NCBI GenBank assembly: GCA_030789695.1
Contig: CM061132.1
Location: forward strand, 161,845,442 to 161,909,441
From: Scilla litardierei
Lineage: Eukaryota; Streptophyta; Magnoliopsida; Asparagales; Asparagaceae
Direction: 5' to 3'
Length of the DNA: 64,000 bases
A program made the translations under genes and the position numbers. This document shows positions 9,957 through 22,900 of this stretch, piece after piece; within the stretch, counting starts at the first letter, position 1; each line of letters starts with the position of its first letter. The notes below the pieces were generated by a model, which did not search any database, had not been told where the DNA came from, and saw nothing but the letters and a program-made list of their open reading frames with translations.

Positions 9957-12900
9957 ACTAAATGCTATTAGTATTGGTTATGATTAGAGGATCGAGCATA
10001 CAAACCGCTTTCTAAGTCGATAAAAGAGACTTGTTTGATCAATAGGTAAAGAAATTATAAATAAAGTTAGAAATGCCATGGTCACATGGTGGAGATGTCA
10101 TAGGTGGAAAATCTTGATATCATCAGTGAAGATGACAGGTCTGACATTCGGTTGGGATCGTCATGAAAATTGAGGGCTCTGTTACTATGGATTCCGCTTA
10201 AGGACTTGCCATGAAGATTCAATAACGGGGAGAAAAATTCATGATAAGTCGATGTTACAGTTGATGTTGGACAAATGTGCATTGAGCGATACAGTTGAAC
10301 TCGAAGAGTATCAATCTAGTAAAAGAATAATCTTATTTTATTCTCTTATAGGTAATTTAATTTATTTAATAAATGGCCCGTGATGTGTACGTATGCTTTA
10401 TAGGCTTATAGAACCTTTATTTATTTATTTTATTTTCTTTATTTTATTTCAACAGTGTAATGCTCGTAGTTTTGGCTATAAGTAGTCATATACTCATAAC
10501 GTGTGAGAACAAAGTTGATGAATGAGAATGAATAGAGTTTTTGATAAGTCCTATATGGTTTATGAGGAACTCTATATTTCTTAGAATTCTTCATGCATGT
10601 GAGGTGCTTGTGATCGGGTGTATATGGTACCTGGGCATAAGGTCCAAGTCTTTACCATTCAAGTTATCATGTAATTTTTCGAATCCTTAATTTTTTTTTC
10701 CAATTTTCATACTTTAGATCCGTACTTCCCTAAATCTACCATCTTAAAACCATGGATCTAGATTGCACAAATTGTTTCACATCAAATTGTTATCAAAGAG
10801 AATAGATCCATATTCTTCATATTGCCTTATATTACAATGAAGAAAAAATACTTACAAAATTTCCCAAACCTTACACCAGCTATCATTTCACTCATGCAAT
10901 CTACAAGTTTAGGGTTTTAGGGTAAAAAGAAAGATCAGATCGGGCCTGAAGAAAGAAAACAAAAATCAAAGATAAAAAAGAATATAGAATTCAACCTTAA
11001 CATATACAACTAAAAAAACTTTACTGCAACTTGATGCCACCAACAGCTGCACTCCTACCACTACTCTATGTCCATCTTGCCATCAACACCCTCATCTCCA
11101 TGCACATGTGTGCTAACCTCATTGTCATAATTGTCATACATATCTTTATAATCCTAAATTACCTTCATCGATCTCATCTATAGTAATAACCACCGTGGTT
11201 AACATCATCTTTAGCAAGTTTGTTATTGATCAATACTGTCATCGTCAGTGCATTTAAGATTAGATCATCGTCAGCTTCATCATCTTTCCATCAACTTTTA
11301 CTCCAACGCCACTTTTGTCATCGTCGTCAGCAACAAGATCAATACCATAACTAAATGGTATTAGTATTGGTTACGATCAGAGGATCAACCATACGAACCG
11401 CTTTCTAAGTCGATAAAAGAGACCTGTTTCATCAGTCGATAAAGAAATTATAAATAAAGTCATAAATGTCATGGTTACGAGGTGGAGTTGTCATAGGCGG
11501 AAAATCAAGGTTGGGATCATCATGAAATTTGAGAGAGCTAATATTATGTGGTCGGCTAAGGGCTTGCCATGAAGAGTCAATAACGGGTAGAAAAATCATG
11601 ATAAGCCGTTGCAGTTGATGTTGGACAAATGTGCATTGAGAGTTACAATTGATTTGAAGTTGAAGAGGATCATGCTTATGCTAAAGTCTAGTTGAAGAAT
11701 AGTCTTGTTTTAGTCTCTTATAGGTCATTTAATTTATTTAATAAATGACACTTGATGTGTACGTAGGCTTATAAGCTCATAGAGCCTTTGTTTATTTATT
11801 TTATTTCAACCAGTGTGATGCTCGTAGTTTTGGTGATACGTAGTTCTGTACCATAACCCGTAAGAACATAGTTGATGAATGAGAATGAAATGAGTTTTTG
11901 ATAAGTCATATATGGTTTATGAATTGAGGAACTCTATATTTCTTAGAAATCTTCATGCATGTGAGGTGCTAGTGATCGGGTGTATAGAGCACCCTGGACG
12001 TATGGTCCAAGTCTTTATCATTCAAGTATCATGTAATTTATCAAATCCTTAATTTTTTACAGCTTTCATTCTTTAGATCCGTACTTTCATAAATCTACCA
12101 GCTTAAAACCTTGGATCTAGATTGCGCAAATTGTTTCACATTAAATTGATATCAGAGAGAATAGATCCATATTCTTCATATTGCCTTAGATTACTGTGAA
12201 GAAAAAATCCTTACAAAATTTTCCAAACCTTACCCCAGCTATCATTTCACTCATGCACTCTACAAGTTTAGATTCTTAGGGTAAAAAGAAAGATCAGGTC
12301 GAGCCTGAAGAAAATAATAATAATCAAAGATGAAAAAGAATATAAAATTCAACATTAACACATTCCCCTTTAATTTGATAGCCCCCAAACAACTTTACCG
12401 CCACTTGCTGCCACTAATAGCTACCTTGCTGCCACTAGTCTATGTCGTTATTGCCATCAACACCCTCATCTCCATGCACATTTGTGCTAACCTCATTGGC
12501 ACCATTGTCAATAATATCTTCAAGATCCTAACTTGCCTTCGTCAATCTCATCTATAGTAATAACCACCGTGATTAACATCATCTTTAGCAACTTTGTTAT
12601 TGACCAATAATGTTATCGTTAGTGCATTTAAGATCAGATCATCACCGGCTTCATCATTATTGCCATTAACTTTTACATCAATGCCACTTTTGTCAATGTA
12701 ATAAGCAACAAAATCAATACCATAACTAAATGGCATTAGTATTGGCTACGATCAGAGGATCGAGCATACAAACCGCTTTCTAAGTTGATAAGAGAGACCT
12801 ATTTGATCAGTCGGTAAAAAAATTATAAATAAAGTTAGAAATGTCATGGTTACACGGTGGAGTTGTCATAGGTGGAAAAACTTGAGATCATTAGTGAAAA

Positions 12901-14910
12901 TGACAGATCTGACATAAGGTTGGGATCATCATGAAAAATGAGGATCTGATACTATGGGGTCTGCTTAAGGGCTTTCCATGAAGATTCAATAAAGGGTAGA
13001 AAAATCATGATAAGCCGTGATGTTGCAGTTGATGTTGGACAAATGTTGGTGCAGTTGATTTGAAGTCGAAGAGTATCATGCTTATGCTCTAAAGATCTAG
13101 TAAAAGAATAGCCTTATTTTAGTCTCTGGTAGGTTATTTAATTTATTTAATAAATGATACTTGATGTGCACGTAGGCTTTATAGGCTTCTAGAGCCTTTA
13201 TTTATTTATGTTATGTTATTTATTTTATTTCAACCAGTGTAATGTTCGTAGTTTTGGCTATAAGTAGACATATACTCATAACTCGTGAAAACATAGTTGA
13301 TGAATGAGAATGAATTTAGTTTTTAATAAGTCCTATATGGTTTATAAGGAACTCTATGTTTCTTAAAAAATTTCATACGAGTTCTTGTGATCGGGTGTAT
13401 ACGGTATCTGGGCGTAAGGTCCAAGTCTTTATCAGTTAAGTTATCATGTAATTTATCAAATCCTTAATTTTTTCTTCTTAATTTTCATACTTTAGACCTG
13501 TGCCTCCTTAAATCTACCAGCTCAAAACCTAATATATCTAGATTGCACAAATTGTTTCACATCAAATTGATATCAGAGAGAAGATCATTATTCTTCTTAT
13601 TGCCTTAGATTATAGTGAAGAAAAAATCCTTACAAAATTCTCCAAATTTTACCCCAGCTATCATTTTACTCATGCACTTTACAAGTTTAGTTTTTAGGGT
13701 AAAAAGAAAGATCAGATTGGGCCTGAAGAAAAAAATAAAAATCAAAGATGAAAAAGATTATAGCATTCAACCTTAACACATACCCCTTTAATTTGATAAC
13801 CCCAAAACAACTTTACCGCCACTTGATGTCACTAACAGCTGCCTTGCTGCCACTAGTCTGTCGCTATTGCCATCATTACCCTCATCTCCATGCACATTTG
13901 TGCTAACCTCATTGTCACCATTGTCAATAATATCTTCAAGATCCTAACTTGCCTTCATCAATCTCATCTATAGTAATAACCACCATAATTAACATCATCT
14001 TTAGCAACTTTGTATTGACCAATAATGTTATCGATAGTGCATTTAAGATCAGATCATCATCGGTTTCATCAGTACTGCCATCAACTTTTACACCAATGCC
14101 ACTTTTGTCAACGTTATAAGCAACAGAATCAATACCATAACTAAATGGTATTAGTATCGGTTGCGATTAGAGAATCGAGCATATAAACCGCTTTCTAAGT
14201 TGATAAGAGAGGCCTATTTTTGATCAGTCGGAAAAAAATTTATAAATAAAGTTATGAAATGTCATGGTTACACGGTGGAGTTGTCATAGGTGGAAAAACT
14301 TGAGATCATTAGTGAAAATGACAGATCTGACATAAGGTTGGGATCATCATGAAAATTGAGGGATATGATACTATGGGGTCTTCTTAAGGGCTTGCCATGA
14401 AGTTTAATAACGGTAGAAAAATCATGATAAGCCGTTGATGTTGGACAAATCTGCATTGAGAGGTACCGTTGATTTGACGTCGAAGAGTATCATGCTTATG
14501 CTAAAGATCTATTAAAAGAATAGTCTTATTTTAGTCTCTTATAGGTTATTTAATTTATTTAATAAATGACACTTGCTGTGCACGTAGGCTTTATAGGCTT
14601 AAAGAGGCTTTATTTATTTATTTAGTTATGTTATTTATTTTATTTCAACCAGTGTAATGCTCGTAGTTTTGGCTATAAGTAGTCCTATACCCATAACTCA
14701 TAACCCGTGAAGACATAGTTGATGAATGCGAATGAATTTAGTTTTTGATAAGTCTTATATGGTGTATGAGGAACTCTATATATCTTAAAAAATTTCATGC
14801 ATGTGAGTTTTTGTGATCGGGTGTATACGGTACCTGGGCATAAGGTCCAAGTCTTTATCATTCAAGTTATCCTGTAATTTATCAAATCCTTAATCCCCCC
14901 CAAATTTTCA
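9957..14910 (+). repeat. Tandem TRIM-like LTR/internal array, left arm
   Basis: Units of about 1.4 kb in a head-to-tail array. Each has a putative LTR of about 520 bp (TGTTGGACA to TTTCACA) and about 850-890 bp of non-coding internal sequence. LTR-like segments are at 10265-10781, 11619-12140, 13033-13561 and 14439 to the gap. Directly after each LTR is AAATTGATATCAGAG or a variant, resembling a decayed tRNA-iMet primer site. That sets the sense as plus and suggests a TRIM-like retrotransposon expanded in tandem by unequal exchange. The first unit is truncated. No polypurine tract is obvious, so the LTR call is an inference. Confidence 0.6.
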
Positions 14911-15410
14911 NNNNNNNNNNNNNNNNNNNNNNNNNNNNNNNNNNNNNNNNNNNNNNNNNNNNNNNNNNNNNNNNNNNNNNNNNNNNNNNNNNNNNNNNNN
15001 NNNNNNNNNNNNNNNNNNNNNNNNNNNNNNNNNNNNNNNNNNNNNNNNNNNNNNNNNNNNNNNNNNNNNNNNNNNNNNNNNNNNNNNNNNNNNNNNNNNN
15101 NNNNNNNNNNNNNNNNNNNNNNNNNNNNNNNNNNNNNNNNNNNNNNNNNNNNNNNNNNNNNNNNNNNNNNNNNNNNNNNNNNNNNNNNNNNNNNNNNNNN
15201 NNNNNNNNNNNNNNNNNNNNNNNNNNNNNNNNNNNNNNNNNNNNNNNNNNNNNNNNNNNNNNNNNNNNNNNNNNNNNNNNNNNNNNNNNNNNNNNNNNNN
15301 NNNNNNNNNNNNNNNNNNNNNNNNNNNNNNNNNNNNNNNNNNNNNNNNNNNNNNNNNNNNNNNNNNNNNNNNNNNNNNNNNNNNNNNNNNNNNNNNNNNN
15401 NNNNNNNNNN
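14911..15410. other. Assembly gap (500 N)
   Basis: Exactly 500 undetermined bases, a conventional placeholder for unknown length. It interrupts the fourth LTR-like segment of the left array. It is the only link between the left arm and the rest of the window. Confidence 0.99.
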
Positions 15411-16930
15411 TTGAGTGTTTAGTGGGGAACAATGGAAAAAAAATTGCTGACCCAACAAGCTATAGCTCTCTCTTGGCTGACCCATTCGGCCACAGCTGAA
15501 CAAGAACCATGTTTTCTTACAATACTGTTTTCAATTTTAAAAATAACAGTGACGATATCAAATTAGTCCTATACGGTTGTTAGAAAACTGTCGTCAATGT
15601 TTCTAAATATACTTATATTATTTCGTGTGTTAAAATCATCTCAATCTTTAAATAACTTTTCAATACATGAATAGATCATCTCCATTAAGGATCAGCTCCC
15701 TTGTAAATGAACCACCATCCGTGTCCTTTCCTAACACCAGATCATTTGGTCGTTTTTACAGAGTTGCAACATAAGAGACTTCCATAATGTTATACAACAC
15801 CGTGGCGTATCAAAGTACTAGAAAAACCCAACTTGTGCACAGCATATCAACATAGGACGCGGTACACGCACGCAATCAAGAAGGTGCGAGAATTGTGGTG
15901 TGTGTGTACAGGTATCGTCAAGGATTATAGGAGCAAAAAATCGGGGTCAAAATGCAAAAAAAAAAACTCGGAGGAAATGACAACCATCTAAATAAGTGGA
16001 ACTAGGGTGTTTGTTTTTTGTTTTTTCAGTGGGTTAGTGGGTTGAGGGAATTACCCTTTTGCCATTGTCACATGTGGTGATGTACATTGCCACATGGGAC
16101 AACAGGCAATTTCAGTATTCTCTCTTTTGTAGGATAGGTTACAGCACTCAAACAGGTGCATTCTCATCGGCATCAAGCTCGCCTACAGGAATACAAAGAA
16201 GAATACTCAGCTGAAGTCTCTTAGAGAGAGCGAGGATGGCTTCGCTCGGAGAAGCGTTAGAGACGGGATTGCTGTTGGCATTAATAGCCTGAAAAGTGCC
16301 AACAGCAATCGATAAATGAGGATCATACGCTCTGAAAAGTGCCTTGTATGATAAAAATAACCACCATTAATAGCCTATCTAGGTTTACACAAACTTTGAC
16401 AGCTCAAAATCAGCTTACGATCAGTTTCAAAATAGGATCTAGCTTGGGTCTGGCCTAGTTTGAGTTAGGTTTCGTCAGCTCAATCAACTCGGGCTTGACT
16501 CGATCAACTCAGGTCAGGTTGAGTTCGTTGAAATGGGTCGGGCTGAGTCAGGCCTTCAATTAAAGTATATTATACTCTTGAAATCAACTCCTGTGAGTAT
16601 ATCAAGCTTACATGGCTATGAAGATGTGTTCACGACGAAGAAAGGGTTAGATCTCACGAGCAGATCAAGCTTCCACTAGAACAACCGATTCACAACAAAG
16701 GCAGGGTTACATTGACGGAATGTGTTTGGAATCGGGTCGAAACATTAGTTGACATAGGCAGCTGAAGTTGAAACTAATGGCAACTATAAGTGGGAAAGAG
16801 ACGGTGGCAAAGAAGTTATCGGAAAAAGGCAATGATGGTGGCCGCTGGGGAGTGGCGAGGTGGAGGCGGTGCTAATGATGCTTGCTGATGTCTAACGATG
16901 CCATTAGTGATTGAAAGGATGGTCGGCGAT
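15411..16930. other. Unique central segment
   Basis: Not mirrored elsewhere in the window. It contains a short Met-starting frame (ATGGCTTCGCTCGG, near 16236) that closes after about 18 codons, a hairpin cluster at 16267-16352, and a segment rich in CAACTCGGGCTTGA-type words near 16480-16560 that may be decayed transposon sequence. No gene can be supported. Confidence 0.5.
16267..16352. repeat. Paired hairpins with shared loop sequence
   Basis: GATTGCTGTTGGCA (16267-16280) pairs with TGCCAACAGCAATC (16297-16310). ATCATAC (16322-16328) pairs with GTATGAT (16346-16352). Both loops contain CTGAAAAGTGCC. ATTAATAGCCT occurs in the first loop and again near 16368. The pattern suggests a local template-switch rearrangement. 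Confidence 0.7.
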
Positions 16931-19900
16931 GATAAAGAAGAAGAATGTGATGATATTGATCTCGTTGCTGATGACGATGACAAAAGTGGTGTTGGAGTAA
17001 AAGCTGATGACAATGATAATGAAGATGATGATGATCTGATCTTAAATGATCTTAAATGCACTAACGATGACATTATTGGTCAATAACAAAGTTGCTAAAC
17101 ATAATGCTAACTACAGTGGTTATTACTATAAATGAGATCGATGAAGGCAAGTTGGGATCTTGAAGATATGTATGACAATGGTGACAATGAGGTTAGCACA
17201 AATGTGCATGGAGATGAGGGTGTTGATGGCAGTAAGGACATAGAGTAGTGGCAGCAGAGCAGTGATTAGTGGCATCAAGTGGTGGTAAAGTTGTTTTGGG
17301 GCAACTAATTAAAGGTGAATATGTTAAGGTTGAATTCTATGTTCTTTTTTATCTTTGCTTTTTATTTTTTTTTCAGGTCCGATATGATCTTTCTTTTTAC
17401 CCGAAAAATCTAAACTTGTAGAGTGCATGAGTGAAATGATAGCTGGTGTAAGGTTTTGGGAATTTTGTAAGGATTTTTTTCTTCACTGTAATCTAAAGCA
17501 ATATGTAGAATATGGATCTATTCTCTCTGATATCAATTTGATGTTAAACAATTTGTGCAATCTAGATCCAAGGTTTTTAGCCGGTAGATTTAGAGAAGTA
17601 CGGATCTAAAGTATGAAAATTGCAAGGAAAAAATTAAGGATTCGATAAATTACGGGATAACTTGAATGATAAAGACTTGGACCTTACGCCCAGGTATCGT
17701 ATACACCCCGATCACAAGCACCTCACACGGATGAAGATTCCAAAGAAATATAGGGTTCCTCATAAATCATATAGGACTCATCAAAAAATCAAGTCATTCT
17801 CCTTCTTCAACTATGTTATCACAAGTTATGAGTATGGTACTACTTATGGCCAAAACACTGATTGAAATAAAATAAATAACATAACATAAATACATAAAGG
17901 CTCTAGAAGCCTATAAAGCCTACGTGCACATCACGTGTCATTTATTAAATAAATTAAATAGCCTACAAGAGACTAAAATAAGACTATTCTTTAGCATAAG
18001 CATGATACTCTTTGACTTAAAATCAACTGTACATCTCAATGCACATTTGTCCAACATCAACTGTCGTCATGATTTTCTACCCGTTATTGAATCTTCATGG
18101 CAAGTCCTTAAGCAGACCCCATAGCATCGGATCCCTCATTTTTCATGTTGATCCCAACCTTATGTCGGATCTGTCATCTTCATTAATGATCTCAAGCTTT
18201 TCCACCTATGACGACTCCACCATGTAACCATGACATTTCTAACTTTATTTATAATTTCTTTAGCAACTGATGAAACAGGTCTCCTTATCTAATTAGAAAG
18301 CGGTTTGTATGCTCGATCCTCTGATCGTAGCCAATACTAATGCCATTTAGTTATGGTATTAATTCCATTACTGATGACGTTGACAAAAGTGGCGTTGGTG
18401 TAAAAATTGATGGCAATAATGATGAAGCCGATGATGATCTTATCTTAAATGCACTAACGATAACATTATTGGTCAATAACAAAGTTGCTAAAGATGATGT
18501 TAATAACGGTGGTTATTACTATAGATGAGATTGATGAAGTCAAGTTAGGATCTTGAAGATATTTATGACAATGGTGACAATGAGGTTAGCACAAATGGCA
18601 TGGAGATGAGGGTGTTGATGGCAACAACGACATAGGCTAGTGGCAGCAGGGCAGCTGTTAATGGCATCAAGTGGCGGTAAAGTTGTTTTGGGGCTATCTA
18701 ATTAAAGGGGTATATGTTAAGGTGAATTCTATATTCTTTTTCATCTTTGATTTTTATTTTTTTCTTTAGGTCCGTTCTGATCTTTCTTTTTACCCGAAGA
18801 AATCTAAACTTATAGAGTGCACGAGTGAAATGATAGTTGTGGTAAGGTTTGGAGAATTTTGTAAGGATTTTTTTTCTTCATAGTAATCTATGGCCATATG
18901 AAGAATATGGATCTATTCTCTTTGACATCAATTTGATGTGAAACAATTTGTGCAATCTTGATTTATCCGGTTTTAAGCTGGTAGATTTAAGAAAGTACGG
19001 ATCTAAAGTATGAAAAGTGGCGAGGGGATTAAGGATTTGATAAATTACATGATAACTTGAATGATAAAGACTTGGACCTTATGCCCAGGTACCGTATACA
19101 CCCGATCACAAAAACTCACATGCATGAAATTTTTTAAAATATATAGAGTTCCTCATACACCATATAAGACTTATCAAAAACTAAATTCATTCTCATTCAT
19201 CAACTATGTCTTCACGAGTTATGAGTTATGAGTATAGGACTACTTATAGCCAAAACTACAAGCATTACACTGGTTTAAATAAAATAAATAACATAACATA
19301 AATAAATAGAGGCTCTATAAGCCTATAAAGCCTACGTGCACAGCAGGTGTCATTTATTAAATAAATTAAATAACCTATAAGAGACTAAAATAAGACTATT
19401 CTTTTACTAGATCTTTAGCATAAGCATGATACTCTTCGACGTCAAATCAACGGTACCTCTCAATGCAGATTTGTCCAACATCAACTGTAGCATCAACGGC
19501 TTATCATGATTTTTCTACCGTTATTGAATCTTCATGGCAAGCCCTTAAGAAGACCCCATAGTATAATATCCCTCAATTTTCATGATGATCCCAACCTTAA
19601 GTTAGATTTATCATCTTCATTAATGATCTCAAGTTTTTCCATCTATGACACCTCCACCGTGTAACCATGACATTTCATAACTTTATTTATAATTTTTTTC
19701 CGACTGATCAAATAGGTCTCTCTTATCAACTTAGAAAGCGGTTTATATGCTCGATTCTCTAATCGCAACCGATACTAATACCATTTAGTTATGGTATTGA
19801 TTCTGTTGCTTATAACGTTGACAAAAGTGGCATTGGTGTAAAAGTTGATGTCAATAATGATGAAACCGATGATGATCTGATCTTAAATGCACTATCGATA

Positions 19901-22900
19901 ACATTATTGGTCAATACAAAGTTGCTAAAGATGATGTTAACTATGGCGGTTATTACTATAGATGAGATTGATGAAGGCAAGTTAGGATCTTGAAGATATT
20001 ATTGACAATGGTGACAATGAGGTTAGCACAAATGTGCATGGAGATGAGGGTATTGATGGCAATAGTGACAGACTAGTGGCAGCAAGTGGCGGTAAAGTTG
20101 TTCTGGGGTTATCAAATTAAAGGGGTATGTGTTAAGGTTGAATGCTATAATCTTTTTCATCTTTGATTTTTATTTTTTTCTTCAGGCCCGATATGACCTT
20201 TCTTTTTACCCTAAAAAACTAAACTTGTAAAGTACATGGGTAAAATGATAGCTGGGGTAAAGTTTGGAGAATTTTGTAAGGATTTTTTCTTCACTATAAT
20301 CTAAGGCAATAAGAAGAATAATGATATATTCTCTCTGATATCAATTTGATGTGAAACAATTTGTGCAATCTAGATCTATCAGGTTTTGAGCTGGTAGATT
20401 TAAGGAAGCACAGGTCTAAAATATGAAAATTAAGAAGAAAAATTAAGGATTTGATAAATTACATGATAACTTGAATGATAAAGACTTGGACCTTACGCCC
20501 AGATACCATATACACCCGATCACAAGAACTCGTATGAAATTTTTAAGAAACATAGAGTTCCTTATAAAACATATAGGACTTATCAAAAACTAAATTCATT
20601 CTCATTCATCAACTATGTTTTCACGAGTTATGAGTATATGACTACTTATAGCCAAAACTAGGAACATTACACTGGTTGAAATAAAATAAATAACATAACA
20701 TAAATAAATAAAGGCTCTAGAAGACTATAAAGCCTACGTGCACATCAGGTATCATTTATTAAATAAATTAAATAACCTACAAGAGGCTAAAATAAGACTA
20801 TTCTTTTACTTGATCGTTGGCACAAGCATGATACTCTTCGACTTCAAATCAACTGTACCAACATTTGTCCAACATCAACTGCAGCATCAACGGCTTATCA
20901 TGATTTTTCTACCCGTTATTGAATCTTCATGGAAAGCCCTTAAGCAGACCCCATAGTATCAGATCCCTCATTTTTCATGATGATCCCAACCTTATGTCAG
21001 ATCTGTCATTTTCACTAATGATCTCAAGGTTTTCCACCTATGACAACTCCACTGTGTAACCATGACATTTCTAACTTTATTTATAATTTTTTTACCGACT
21101 GATCAAATAAGTCTCTCTTATCAACTTAGAAAGCGGTTTGTATGCTCGATTCTCTAATCGCAACCGATACTAATGCCATTTAGTTATGGTATTGATTTTG
21201 TTGCTTATTACATTGACAAAAGTGGCGTTGGTGTAAAAGTTAATGGCAATAATGATGAAACCGATGATGATCTGATCTTAAATGCACTAACGATAACATT
21301 ATTGGTCAATAACAAAGTTGCTAAAGATGATGTTAATCACGGTGGTTATTACTATAGATGAGATTGACGAAGGCAAGTTAGGATCTTGAAGATATTATTG
21401 ACAATGGTGACAATGAGGTTAGCACAAATGTGCATGGAGATGAGGGTGTTGATGGCAATAACGACATAGACTAGTGGCAGCAAGGTAGCTGTTAGTGGCA
21501 TCAAGTGGCGGTAAAGTTGTTTGGGGGTTATCAAATTAAAGGGGAATGTGTTAAGGTTGAATTCTATATTCTTTTTCCTCTTTGATTTTTATTTTTTTCT
21601 TCAGGCTCGACCTGATCTTTCTTTTTACCCTAAGAATCTAAACTTGTAGAGTGCATGAGCGAAATGATAGCTGAGGTCAGGTTTGGAAAATTTTGTAAGG
21701 ATATTTTCTTCGCAGTAATCTAAGGCAATATGAAGAATATGGATCTATTCTCTCTGATATCAATTTGATGTGAAGCAGTGTGTGCAATCTAGATCCAAGG
21801 TTTTAAGCTGGTAGATTTATGAAAGTACGGATCTAAAGAATGAAAGCTGTAAAAAAATTAAGGATTTGATAAATTACATGATACTTGAATGATAAAGACT
21901 TGGACCATACGTCCAGGGTGCTCTATACACCCGATCACTAGCACCTCACATGCATGAAGATTTCTAAGAAATATAGAGTTCCTCAATTCATAAACCATAT
22001 AGGACTTATCAAAAACTCATTTCATTCTCATTCATCAACTATGTTCTTACGGGTTATGAGTATAGAACTACTTATCGCCAAAACTACGAGCATTTACACT
22101 GGTTGAAATAAAATAAATAAACAAAGTATAGAACTACTTATCGCCAAAACTACGAGCATTTACACTGGTTGAAATAAAATAAATAAACAAAGGCTCTAGG
22201 AGCCTATAAGCCTACGTACACATCAAGTGTCATTTATTAAATAAATTAAATGGGAGACTAAAATAAGACTATTCTTCAACTAGACGTTAGCATAAGCATG
22301 ATCCTCTTCAACTTCAAATCAATTGTATCTCTCAATGCACATTTGTCCAACATCAACTACAACGGCTTATCATGATTTTTCTACACGTTATTGAATCTTC
22401 ATGGCAAGCCCTTAGCCGACCACATAATATTAGCTCTCTCAAGTTTCATGATGATCCCAACCTTATGTCAGATCTGTCATCTTCACTAATGATCTCAAGA
22501 TTTTCCACCTATGACAACTCCACCTCGTAACCATGACATTTATGACTTTATTTATAATTTCTTTATCGACTGGTCAAACAGGTCTCTTTTATCGACTTAG
22601 AAAGCGGTTCGTATGCTCGATCCTCTGATCTTAACCAATACTAATACCATTTAGTTATGGTATTGATCTTGTTGCTGACAACAATGACAAAAGTGGCGTT
22701 GGAGTAAAATTTGATGGCAAGATGATGAAGCTGACGATGATCTAATCTTAAATGCACTGACGATGACATTATTGATCAATAACAAACTTGCTAAAGATGA
22801 TGTTAACCACGGTGGTTAATACTATAGATGAGATCGATGAAGGTAATTTAGGATTATAAAGATATGTATGACAATTGTGACAATGAGGTTAGCACACATG

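Larger units (their letters stand above)
1..14910 (+). repeat. Left arm of giant inverted repeat
   Basis: Read on the plus strand, this segment matches about 19013-41839 on the minus strand in the same order: copia element, exon-like block, Mutator-like element, tandem LTR array. Position 1 aligns with about 41839 and position 14910 with about 19013. In one shared reading frame of the Mutator-like element, 8 of 130 codons encode different residues between the arms, so they are diverged copies. Left-only insertions are at 1967-2724 and 7521-7841. The arm ends at the N gap, so its orientation relative to the rest is not supported by continuous sequence. Confidence 0.85.

Noticed and set aside
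14862..15503. Long minus-strand frames across 14862-15503
   Set aside because: They are open only because they run through the 500 N gap.
16236..16292. Start of a cellular gene (ATGGCTTCGCTCGG)
   Set aside because: The frame closes after about 18 codons and no splice donor or downstream exon can be supported.
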